A stretch of 64,000 bases of DNA from Mycolicibacter longobardus (GTDB lineage: Bacteria; Actinomycetota; Actinomycetes; Mycobacteriales; Mycobacteriaceae), in the NCBI RefSeq assembly GCF_002102265.1, contig NZ_LQPG01000050.1, positions 1-64,000 on the forward strand, given 5' to 3'. Of the stretch, positions 34,344-41,886 are shown in pieces (position 1 is the stretch's first letter; each line of letters opens with the position of its first letter). The position numbers and the translations under genes are program-made. The notes below the pieces were generated by a model. It was not told the DNA's origin. It searched no databases and saw only the letters and a list, made by a program, of their open reading frames with translations.

Positions 34344-35930
34344 ATGAATCGTCGTCGCCGCAGGAACGGGCCGCGCAGTCGAGTCGCAAGCGGCCGTTTG
34401 GGCCGCGCCGTGGGTGGTGCAGCAGCAGCCTTGGCTCTGGCGTTGACACCACTGGCGGCGGCACCCTCGGCACGGGCCGATTTCGACTTCATCGACCCCA
34501 GCACGTGGTTTGACCTGTCGGCGTTCGACCCGGTCGTCATCGACCCGGTCGATGTCGACCCGGTCGCCTTCGAGCCGGTCGCCTTTGACCCGGCCGACAT
34601 CGGCATCGCCAGCGCCGATCCGATCGATATCGGCTCCGCCGAATTCGACTTCTTCGACCCGGTCGACTGGGCGATGCTCTACCAGGAGAACTTCTATCTC
34701 CCGATCCACGGCGCCCTTCAGGCCTGGACGCATGACGCCGGCAATCAGCTCACGATCGGCCTGATCAACACGCCGTGGGTCCTGATGTTCGGCCGGAACC
34801 TGATCGGCGACGGTATCGATGGCTTCACCGGCCGCAACACCTCGTTGTTCGGTTGGCTGGGTCTGGGCGACCTCGGTGACGGTGGATTCCTGTTCGGCGA
34901 CGGCGGCACCGGTGCGGCCGGTGTAGCCGGGATCAACGGCGGTGTGGGCGGTGACGGCGGAGATGCCGGATTGTTCGGCAACGGCGGCGCCGGCGGCCAG
35001 GGCGCCGCGGCCTACCTCGGCGCCAACGGCGTCGTGGTCGAGGCCGGGGACGGCGGCCAAGGCGGTTCCGGCGGCTGGTGGGCCGGCGATGGCGGCATCG
35101 GTGGTCAGGGCGGTACCGGCTTCCGCGACACCTTCGACGGCTCGTCGCTGGTGTCGCACGACGGTGGCACCGGCGGCGCGGGTGGCGACGCCATCGCCGG
35201 CTGGGGCTTCGGCGGAACCGGCGGCCGGGGAGGATCCGGCTGGGCCGGCATCAACGGCCCGGACGTGACCGCCTTGAACGGCGGCGATGCCGGCAACGGC
35301 GGTGTCGGCGGCAACGCCGGTTGGTTCCTGGGTCTCAGCGGTAACGGCGGTGCCGGCGGGGTCGGTGGGGTCGGGGCGGCCGGCGCCGCCGGCACGGCTT
35401 CCCAGCCCATCGGCGGTCACGGTGGCAACGGCGGCGACGGCGGACAGGGCGGTGCGGCCGGAGCTCGTGGCGGGTGGCTCGGCGGGATCGGTCAGGTCGG
35501 CAGCGATGGCGACGGCGGAGCCGGTGGCGCCGGTGGTGCCGGGCTGAACAACCCGATGGGTACCGGGGGCCAGGGTGGCAACGGCGGCAACGGCGGCAAC
35601 GGCGGCGCCGCAGGCGCCGGCTCGACCGGCGGGAACGGTGGTGTCGGTGGCGCCGGCGGTGCCGGCGGCAGTGGCCGCATTGGTGCCGACGGCGGCGATG
35701 GCGGCGACGGCGGCGCAGCGGCCGGCCAGGCAGGCGCTTCCGGCGGCCGCGGTGGTGCCGGTGGCAACGGCGGCAACGGCAGCGTCGGTGCCGGCGGCGA
35801 CGGCGGCGACGGCGGTGACGGCGGAGCTACCGGCGGTGTGCCCGGTGGCCCCGGCCAGCCCGGCGAGGCGAACGTGGGCGGGACCGGTGGTGCCGGCGGT
35901 GCCGGCGGCGAGCCCGGCGCGCCCGCCTAG
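34344..35930 (+). CDS. PGRS-type Gly-rich protein with signal peptide and no PE domain
   Basis: 528 residues in three parts. Residues 1-45 are an Arg-rich signal peptide (cleavage likely after PSARA). Residues 46-110 hold a degenerate acidic repeat of DPV/DPA units (FDPVVIDPVDVDPVAFEPV). From about 155 the NLIGDGIDGFTG and LGDGGFLFGDGGTGAAG motifs lead into a GGxGGx PGRS array to the end, encoded by GGCGGC-rich DNA. PE_PGRS proteins normally carry a PE domain recognised by ESX-5; here a general signal peptide stands in its place. AGAAAGG precedes ATG 34344. Probably in one operon with the PE-PPE hydrolase. Function unknown. Confidence 0.85.
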   Translation: MNRRRRRNGPRSRVASGRLGRAVGGAAAALALALTPLAAAPSARADFDFIDPSTWFDLSAFDPVVIDPVDVDPVAFEPVAFDPADIGIASADPIDIGSAEFDFFDPVDWAMLYQENFYLPIHGALQAWTHDAGNQLTIGLINTPWVLMFGRNLIGDGIDGFTGRNTSLFGWLGLGDLGDGGFLFGDGGTGAAGVAGINGGVGGDGGDAGLFGNGGAGGQGAAAYLGANGVVVEAGDGGQGGSGGWWAGDGGIGGQGGTGFRDTFDGSSLVSHDGGTGGAGGDAIAGWGFGGTGGRGGSGWAGINGPDVTALNGGDAGNGGVGGNAGWFLGLSGNGGAGGVGGVGAAGAAGTASQPIGGHGGNGGDGGQGGAAGARGGWLGGIGQVGSDGDGGAGGAGGAGLNNPMGTGGQGGNGGNGGNGGAAGAGSTGGNGGVGGAGGAGGSGRIGADGGDGGDGGAAAGQAGASGGRGGAGGNGGNGSVGAGGDGGDGGDGGATGGVPGGPGQPGEANVGGTGGAGGAGGEPGAPA

Positions 35931-35956
35931 CGCCGTCGGTATGTAATCGTGTGGGG

Positions 35957-37372
35957 GTGAGCACGGCGATCGTGGTGGGCGGCGGGCCCAACGGGCTCGC
36001 CGCCGCGGTCACCCTGGCGCAGCACGGCGTGCAGGTCACCGTGCTCGAGGCCGCCGACACGGTCGGTGGCGGTGCGCGCAGCAGCGAGGCCATCGTGCCG
36101 GGCCTGCTGCACGACGACTGTTCGGCGATTCACCCGATGGCGGTCGGCTCGCCGTTTCTGTCCGGCCTGGATCTGGAGCGCCACGGCCTGCAGTGGCGCC
36201 GGCCGCAGGTCGACTGCGCTCATCCACTCGACGACGGCAGCGCCGGGGTGCTGTACCGCTCCGTCGAGCAGACCGCCGCCGGCCTGGGCCGTGACGGCCG
36301 CCGATGGCGCCGGCTGTTCGAGCGCCCGGTCGCCCGGTTCGACGCGCTCAACGAGGACATCATGGGTCCGTTGTTGCGCCTGCCCCACCATCCGCTGATG
36401 CTGGCCCGGTTCGGTGCGCCCACGACGTTGCCCGCTTCGGCATTGGCCCGCTGGTTCGCCACCGAGCAGGCCCGGGCGCTGTTCACCGGCGTGGCCGCAC
36501 ACGCGTTTCGGCCGCTGCATTACCCGATGACCTCGGCGATCGGGCTGGGCATCCTCACCGCCGGGCACCGGCACGGTTGGGCGGTTGCCGCCGGTGGGTC
36601 ACAGGCGATCACCAACGCCATGAGCGCGGTGCTGACCGAACTCGGCGGCAGCATCGAAACCGGGGTGCGCGTGCAGTCCGCGTCGCAGCTGCCGCCGGCC
36701 GACGCGACGCTGTTCGATCTGGCCCCCGACGCGGTGGCCCGTATCCTCGGAGACCGGCTGCCGGGCAGGGTGGCTCGTGCCTACCGCCGATTCCGGCGCG
36801 GGCCGGGTGCGTTCAAAGTCGACTTCGCCGTCGAGGGCGGCGTGCCGTGGACCAACCCCGACGCCCGGCTTGCCGGCACCGTCCACCTGGCGGGCACGCA
36901 CCGCGAACTGGCCGCCACCGAACGCGACGTTCACGCCGGCCGCATGCCCGAGCGGCCCTTCGTCCTGGTCGGTCAGCAGTATCTGGCCGACCCACAACGA
37001 TCCGTCGGCAGTATCCACCCGCTGTGGACGTATGCCCATGTGCCCAACGGCTACACCGGCGACGCCACCGCGGCGATCACCGCCCAGATCGAGCGGTTCG
37101 CACCCGGATTCCGCGACCGCGTCGTCGGCTACACCGTGCGCAGTACCACCGACATGGCGATCTACAACCCCAACTTTGCCGGCGGTGACATCATGACCGG
37201 CGCAAAAGACCTCCGCCAGTTGACCTTTGGCCCGCGCGTGACGCTGTCCCCGTACAGCACCGGAATACCCGGCACCTACATCTGCTCGGCGGCCACCCCT
37301 CCGGGGCCGGGAGCGCACGGGATGTGCGGCGTCAACGCCGCGCACCTCGCGCTGGGGCAGCTGCAGGGGTAG
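35957..37372 (+). CDS. FAD-dependent oxidoreductase, phytoene-desaturase-like
   Basis: 471 residues with an N-terminal dinucleotide-binding fold AIVVGGGPNGLAAAVTLA, the second motif VTVLEAADTVGGGARSS, and the family C-terminus GTYICSAATPPGPGAHGMCG. It belongs to the NAD(P)/FAD amine-oxidase/phytoene-desaturase superfamily; a recalled H37Rv relative is Rv1432 (473 residues). GTG 35957 is preferred over GTG 35951 because the TGTAAT element lies too close to the earlier codon. Substrate unknown. Last gene of the inserted block; a GC-rich hairpin follows. Confidence 0.82.
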   Translation: MSTAIVVGGGPNGLAAAVTLAQHGVQVTVLEAADTVGGGARSSEAIVPGLLHDDCSAIHPMAVGSPFLSGLDLERHGLQWRRPQVDCAHPLDDGSAGVLYRSVEQTAAGLGRDGRRWRRLFERPVARFDALNEDIMGPLLRLPHHPLMLARFGAPTTLPASALARWFATEQARALFTGVAAHAFRPLHYPMTSAIGLGILTAGHRHGWAVAAGGSQAITNAMSAVLTELGGSIETGVRVQSASQLPPADATLFDLAPDAVARILGDRLPGRVARAYRRFRRGPGAFKVDFAVEGGVPWTNPDARLAGTVHLAGTHRELAATERDVHAGRMPERPFVLVGQQYLADPQRSVGSIHPLWTYAHVPNGYTGDATAAITAQIERFAPGFRDRVVGYTVRSTTDMAIYNPNFAGGDIMTGAKDLRQLTFGPRVTLSPYSTGIPGTYICSAATPPGPGAHGMCGVNAAHLALGQLQG

Positions 37373-37402
37373 GCGCGTCCGGGTCGGGACTTCGATCCTC
37401 GA

Positions 37403-37419
37403 CAGGCCTTTCGGGCCTG
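37403..37419 (+). terminator. Short GC-rich hairpin after the FAD oxidoreductase
   Basis: CAGGCC (37403-37408), loop TTTCG, GGCCTG (37414-37419). It lies 30 bases after the oxidoreductase stop, before the amt control region, and may end the upstream transcript. Confidence 0.5.
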
Positions 37420-37436
37420 GCTGTTGTGAGCAGCTG

Positions 37437-37452
37437 GTCACATATCCGAAAC
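37437..37452 (+). promoter_or_regulatory. GlnR-like box upstream of amt
   Basis: GTCAC-ATATCC-GAAAC fits the actinobacterial GlnR consensus GTnAC-n6-GnAAC exactly. It is about 97 bases upstream of the amt start. In M. smegmatis GlnR activates the amt-glnB-glnD operon under nitrogen limitation; activation here is inferred from the match and position. Confidence 0.65.
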
Positions 37453-37548
37453 AGTGTGGCGCCCGTGCCGAAACAACTGTTGCCCATGGTTTTACCAGGT
37501 TGGTTTCAGGTGGCCGGCCATCGATGGGCGGCGGAGGAGGTTGGGTGC

Positions 37549-39027
37549 ATGGATCGGTTCCCGGCGATGGGAGTACCCGACACCGGCGACACCGCCTGGA
37601 TGCTGATCAGTTCCGCGCTGGTGCTGTTGATGACGCCGGGACTGGCCTTCTTCTACGGCGGCATGGTCCGCGCCAAGAGCGTCCTGAACATGATCATGAT
37701 GAGCATCAGCGCCATGGGCGTGGTGACAGTGCTGTGGGTGCTCTACGGCTTCTCGCTGGCTTTCGGCGATGATGTCGGCAACCTGGCCGGCAACCCCACC
37801 GACTATTGGGGCCTCAAGGGCCTCATCGGGGTGAACGCGGTCGCCGCTGACCCGGTCAGCGGTGCGCCCGCAGTCGAGATTCCGGTGGTCGGTACGGTGC
37901 CGCAGACCGTATTCGTGGGGTTTCAGCTGATGTTCGGCATCATCACGGTCGCGTTGATCTCCGGGGCGGTGGCCGACCGGTTGAAGTTCGGCAGTTGGCT
38001 GTTGTTCGCCGCGGTGTGGGTGAGTTTCGTGTACTTCCCGGTTGCGCACTGGGTCTTCGCATTCGACGAGACCACCGCGGCGCACGGCGGCTGGATCGCC
38101 AACAAACTTCATGCCATCGACTTTGCGGGCGGCACCGCAGTCCACATCAACGCCGGCGTCGCCGCTCTGGTGCTGGCGACCATCCTCGGCAGACGTCAGG
38201 GGTGGCCGACACCACCGGTACGGCCGCACAATCTGCCGTTGGTGATGCTCGGCGCCGGTCTGCTGTGGTTCGGCTGGTACGGATTCAACGCCGGGTCGGC
38301 GGTCAGCGCCAACGGCGTCGCCGGTTCGACATTCATCATCACCACCGTCGGTGCCGCCGCCGCGATGCTGGGCTGGCTGCTCGCCGAGCGAATCCGCGAC
38401 GGCCACGCCACCTCGTTGGGTGCGGCGTCGGGAATCGTGGCAGGGCTGGTGGCGATCACCCCGTCGTGTGCGTCGGTCAATGTCGTGGGCGCGCTGATCG
38501 TCGGCGCGGTTGCCGGTGTCGCCTGCGCGCTGGCCGTGGGCTTGAAATACCGCTTCGGATTTGATGATTCACTTGACGTCGTCGGGGTGCACCTGGTCGG
38601 AGGCCTCGTCGGAACCCTGCTGGTGGGATTCTTGGCGGCGCCGGGGACCGCGGCCATCGCCGGAGTCTCCGGAGTGTCGCCCGGCCTGTTCTACGGCGGC
38701 GGTGGGCATCAGCTGTGGTGCCAGACCGTCGGCGCGCTCAGTGTCGCGACCTATTCGGCCATCGCAACGGCCGTGATCGCGTTGTCGCTCAAATACACCG
38801 TCGGACTGCGGCTGGGTCCCGAGGACGAAGCCGCCGGCATCGACGAAGCCCAACACGCCGAAGGCGGTTACGACTTCGCGGTTGCCGGCGTTCCGGTTCC
38901 CGCGCTCTTCGCCGAGGAGAGGAGGGAGACAGATGAAGCTGATCACCGCGATCGTCAAGCCGTTCACGCTGGAGGACATCAAGACTGGATTGGAACAGGC
39001 CGGAGTGCTGGGGATGACGGTCAGTGA
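37549..39027 (+). CDS. amt: Ammonium transporter
   Basis: 492-residue Amt/Mep/Rh channel with about 11 transmembrane helices. Family motifs: TPGLAFFYGGMVRAKSVLNM, the conserved His pair in AGGTAVHINAGVAALV and DDSLDVVGVHLVGGLVGTLL. ATG 37549 has GGAGGAGG a few bases upstream. After the usual C-terminal AEGGYDFAVAG the frame continues through the glnB ribosome site and 95 bases into glnB, adding a hydrophilic tail of about 35 residues (EERRETDEADH and onward). H37Rv Amt is about 477 residues, so an ancestral stop may have been lost. A GlnR-like box lies upstream. Confidence 0.95.
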   Translation: MDRFPAMGVPDTGDTAWMLISSALVLLMTPGLAFFYGGMVRAKSVLNMIMMSISAMGVVTVLWVLYGFSLAFGDDVGNLAGNPTDYWGLKGLIGVNAVAADPVSGAPAVEIPVVGTVPQTVFVGFQLMFGIITVALISGAVADRLKFGSWLLFAAVWVSFVYFPVAHWVFAFDETTAAHGGWIANKLHAIDFAGGTAVHINAGVAALVLATILGRRQGWPTPPVRPHNLPLVMLGAGLLWFGWYGFNAGSAVSANGVAGSTFIITTVGAAAAMLGWLLAERIRDGHATSLGAASGIVAGLVAITPSCASVNVVGALIVGAVAGVACALAVGLKYRFGFDDSLDVVGVHLVGGLVGTLLVGFLAAPGTAAIAGVSGVSPGLFYGGGGHQLWCQTVGALSVATYSAIATAVIALSLKYTVGLRLGPEDEAAGIDEAQHAEGGYDFAVAGVPVPALFAEERRETDEADHRDRQAVHAGGHQDWIGTGRSAGDDGQ

Positions 39028-39271
39028 AGTTCAGGGCTACGGCCGCCAGAAAGGTCATACCGAGGTCTATCGGGGGGCGGAGTACTCCGTTGATTTCGTG
39101 CCCAAGGTGCGGATCGAGGTGCTGGTCGACGACTTCGCGGCGGACAAGATCGTGGACATCATTGTGCGAGCCGCACATACCGGCAAGATCGGCGACGGCA
39201 AAGTATGGGTCAGCCCGGTCGAGACGGTGCTGCGGGTGCGGACGGGCGAGCGCGGACCCGATGCCATATGA
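38933..39271 (+). CDS. glnB: Nitrogen regulatory protein PII
   Basis: 112-residue PII signal protein (GlnB/GlnK), sensing ATP/ADP and 2-oxoglutarate and controlling Amt. It has MKLITAIVKPFTLEDIK, the T-loop with Tyr51 in TEVYRGAEYSVDF (adenylylated by GlnD in actinobacteria), the B-loop THTGKIGDGK-like AAHTGKIGDGKVWV and the C-terminal VRTGERG. ATG 38933 has GGAGAGGAGGGAG upstream. It lies inside the extended amt frame, giving tight translational coupling. All functional residues are intact although the modifying enzyme glnD next door is truncated. Confidence 0.96.
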   Translation: MKLITAIVKPFTLEDIKTGLEQAGVLGMTVSEVQGYGRQKGHTEVYRGAEYSVDFVPKVRIEVLVDDFAADKIVDIIVRAAHTGKIGDGKVWVSPVETVLRVRTGERGPDAI

Positions 39272-39307
39272 GACTCGGCACGAGTTGAGCAACGGTGGGC
39301 TTCGACG

Positions 39308-40314
39308 ATGTACTGCGACGCGGATCCGGTCTCACGGTCAAACCCAACTGATTGCACGGCAATCGGTTTAGCCCGAGCGCGGGCAGAGCTGCGCTGCCGC
39401 ACGCCGGATCAGCTGAGTTCGGCTGCACTGCGTGAAGCGTGGCGACGGCTGCACGAAACGTGGCTGGCCGCCAAGGCTGCGGAGATAGGCATTGCCACCG
39501 CCAGCGGATTCGCCATCGTCGCGACCGGCTCACTGGCCCGCTACGAAATGTTGCCCTACTCCGACTTGGACCTGTTGTTGCTGCACGACGATATGCCGGC
39601 CGAGACCGTCGAGAAGGTCGCGGAGCTGCTGTGGTACCCGCTGTGGGATGTCAACGCTCGTCTGGACCACAGCGTGCGCACCGTGGCCGAGGCGCTGAAG
39701 GTCGCCGACGCAGATATCTTCGTGGATCTGGGGTTGTTGGACGCACGCCATATCGTCGGGGATGAGCGGCTGTCGGTTCGGCTCCTCGACGGGGTGCGGA
39801 ACCAGTGGCGGCATGGAATCCGTTCGCGCTACGACGAACTCGTCGAATCGACGCAGTCGCGGTGGCGACGCTGCGGCGACATCGCGGATCGAGTCGAGCC
39901 CGACGTGAAAAGCGGGCATGGCGGCCTGCGGGATGTTCAGCTGCTTGACGCCCTGTCTGCCGCAGATCTCGCCGACAGCTTCACCGCCCGCGGACCGGGC
40001 CACGGCAGGGGCTCGGTTCGGGGAGCCCGCCGAACCCTGCTGGATGTCCGCACCGAGATACATCGCACGTCCGGCCGCGAGAATGACGTGCTGAGGGCCC
40101 AGGACGCCGACGAGATCAGCATCGCCCTGCGTTTCGGTGGCAGCTTCGACCTGATACGCCGGGTGTCGGATGCGGCGAACACCATCAGCGACCGGGTCGA
40201 CGCCGCCTTGCGGGCCGCCGCCGACGCATTGCGGCGTTGTGGGATGTCGGCTATGCGGGTGTGAAGAGGGTGGACGAGGCCGAGGTCGCCTTCGCCTGCC
40301 CGCAGGTTATGTGA
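39308..40314 (+). pseudogene. glnD: Truncated glnD: nucleotidyltransferase part only
   Basis: The frame 39308-40264 codes 318 residues matching the N-terminal part of PII uridylyl/adenylyltransferase: nucleotidyltransferase motif GSLARYEMLPYSDLDLLL near residue 75, DHSVRTVAEAL, and GHGGLRDVQLLDAL near 205. M. tuberculosis GlnD has about 808 residues; the HD phosphohydrolase and two ACT domains are missing. The frame ends in RCGMSAMRV. From 40261 a second frame reads VKRVDEAEVAFACPQVM, resembling the next GlnD segment (KRRPLDEGVVEYAGE in M. tuberculosis, from memory), to a stop at 40312-40314. This indicates a frameshift plus loss of about 1.5 kb up to the ffh promoter. The remaining transferase domain could still be made; deadenylylation could not occur. 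Confidence 0.85.
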
Positions 40315-40321
40315 CCAGTTA

Positions 40322-40327
40322 TAGGCT
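40322..40327 (+). promoter_or_regulatory. -10 TAGGCT, likely leaderless promoter of ffh
   Basis: TAGGCT within TTATAGGCT ends 6 bases before the ffh GTG 40334, indicating a leaderless ffh transcript. The glnD remnant ends only 8 bases before it. Confidence 0.5.
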
Positions 40328-40333
40328 GGCTGC

Positions 40334-41884
40334 GTGTTTGAATCGCTCTCCGACCGGTTGACCGGCGCCCTGCAGGGGCTGCGCAGCAAGGGGCGTCTCA
40401 CTGACGCCGATATCGATGCCACCGCCCGGGAGATCCGGCTGGCCCTGCTGGAAGCCGATGTGTCGCTTCCGGTGGTACGGGCCTTCATCGGCCGGATCAA
40501 GGACCGGGCCAAGGGCGCCGAGGTCTCCGGTGCGCTGAACCCGGCCCAGCAGGTGGTCAAGATCGTCAACGAGGAGCTCATCGGCATCCTCGGTGGTCAG
40601 ACGCGGCAGCTGGCGTTCGCCAAGACCCCGCCGACGGTCATCATGCTGGCCGGTCTGCAGGGCGCGGGTAAGACCACCCTGGCCGGCAAACTGGCCACCT
40701 GGCTGCGCGGCCAGGGCCACACTCCACTGCTGGTGGCCTGCGACCTGCAACGCCCCGGCGCGGTCAACCAGCTGCAGGTCGTCGGGGAACGCGCCGGGGT
40801 CGCGGTGTTCGCCCCGCACCCGGGCACTTCGGCCGCCGGTGCCGCCGACGCCCCGGGTGACCCGGTCGCCGTCGCCGCCGCCGGTCTGGCCGAGGCCAAG
40901 GCCAAGCACTTCGACGTCGTGATCGTCGACACCGCCGGGCGCCTGGGCATCGACCAGGAGATGATGGCCCAGGCCGCCGCCATCCGGGACGCGGTCAACC
41001 CCGACGAGGTGCTGTTCGTTCTGGACGCCATGATCGGCCAGGACGCCGTCACCACCGCCGATGCGTTCCGCGAAGGCGTGGGCTTCACCGGGGTGGTGCT
41101 GACCAAGCTCGACGGCGACGCCCGCGGCGGTGCGGCGCTGTCGGTGCGGGAAGTCACCGGAGTCCCGATCCTGTTCGCCTCCACCGGGGAGAAGCTGGAG
41201 GACTTCGACGTCTTCCACCCGGACCGGATGGCCAGCCGCATCCTGGGCATGGGCGACGTGCTGAGCCTGATCGAGCAGGCCGAACAGGTCTTCGACGCCC
41301 AGAAGGCCGAGGAGGCCGCGGCCAAGATCGGCTCCGGCGAGCTCACCTTGGAGGACTTCCTCGAGCAGATGCTGGCGATCCGCAAGATGGGCCCGATCGG
41401 CAACCTGCTGGGCATGCTGCCCGGCGCGGGCCAGATGAAGGACGCGCTGGCCGCTGTCGACGACAGTCACCTGGACCGCCTGCAGGCCATCATCCGCGGC
41501 ATGACCCCGGCCGAGCGGGCCGACCCGAAGATCATCAACGCCTCCCGGCGGTTGCGCATCGCCAACGGCTCCGGGGTGAGCGTCTCGGAGGTCAACCAGC
41601 TCGTCGACCGGTTCTTCGAGGCCCGCAAGATGATGTCGTCGATGATGGGCGGCATGGGCCTGCCCGGGCTCGGCCGCAAGAGCGCCAGCCGTAAGGCCAA
41701 GGGCAAGAACGCCAAGAAGGGCAAGAAGCGTGGGCCCACTCCGCCGAAGGCGCGGGGCCTGTTCGGTCCCGGGATGCCGGCCGGTTTCCCCGACCTGTCC
41801 CAGATGCCGGAAGGACTCAACGAACTGCCGCCGGGGCTGGCCGATTTCGACCTGTCCAAGCTGAACTTCCCGGGCCAGAAGTAA
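40334..41884 (+). CDS. ffh: Signal recognition particle protein Ffh
   Basis: SRP54 GTPase binding signal sequences and 4.5S RNA. 516 residues: N domain, G domain with G1 LQGAGKTTLAGKLA, G3 DTAGRLG, G4 TKLDGDARGG, then the Met-rich M domain (from about residue 320; EDFLEQMLAIRKMGPIGNLL, MMSSMMGGMG) and a Lys-rich tail. GTG start. Complete. In H37Rv another gene (Rv2917) separates glnD from ffh; here it is gone along with the glnD 3' end. Confidence 0.97.
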   Translation: MFESLSDRLTGALQGLRSKGRLTDADIDATAREIRLALLEADVSLPVVRAFIGRIKDRAKGAEVSGALNPAQQVVKIVNEELIGILGGQTRQLAFAKTPPTVIMLAGLQGAGKTTLAGKLATWLRGQGHTPLLVACDLQRPGAVNQLQVVGERAGVAVFAPHPGTSAAGAADAPGDPVAVAAAGLAEAKAKHFDVVIVDTAGRLGIDQEMMAQAAAIRDAVNPDEVLFVLDAMIGQDAVTTADAFREGVGFTGVVLTKLDGDARGGAALSVREVTGVPILFASTGEKLEDFDVFHPDRMASRILGMGDVLSLIEQAEQVFDAQKAEEAAAKIGSGELTLEDFLEQMLAIRKMGPIGNLLGMLPGAGQMKDALAAVDDSHLDRLQAIIRGMTPAERADPKIINASRRLRIANGSGVSVSEVNQLVDRFFEARKMMSSMMGGMGLPGLGRKSASRKAKGKNAKKGKKRGPTPPKARGLFGPGMPAGFPDLSQMPEGLNELPPGLADFDLSKLNFPGQK

Positions 41885-41886
41885 CT

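Noticed and set aside
35105..35818. Several Pro-, Arg- or Ala-rich frames overlapping the PGRS gene
   Set aside because: Products of reading the GGCGGC repeat in other frames.
34900..35930. Tandem repeat considered as a CRISPR or minisatellite array
   Set aside because: Repeats are codon-level GGxGGx degeneracy, not identical direct repeats with unique spacers.
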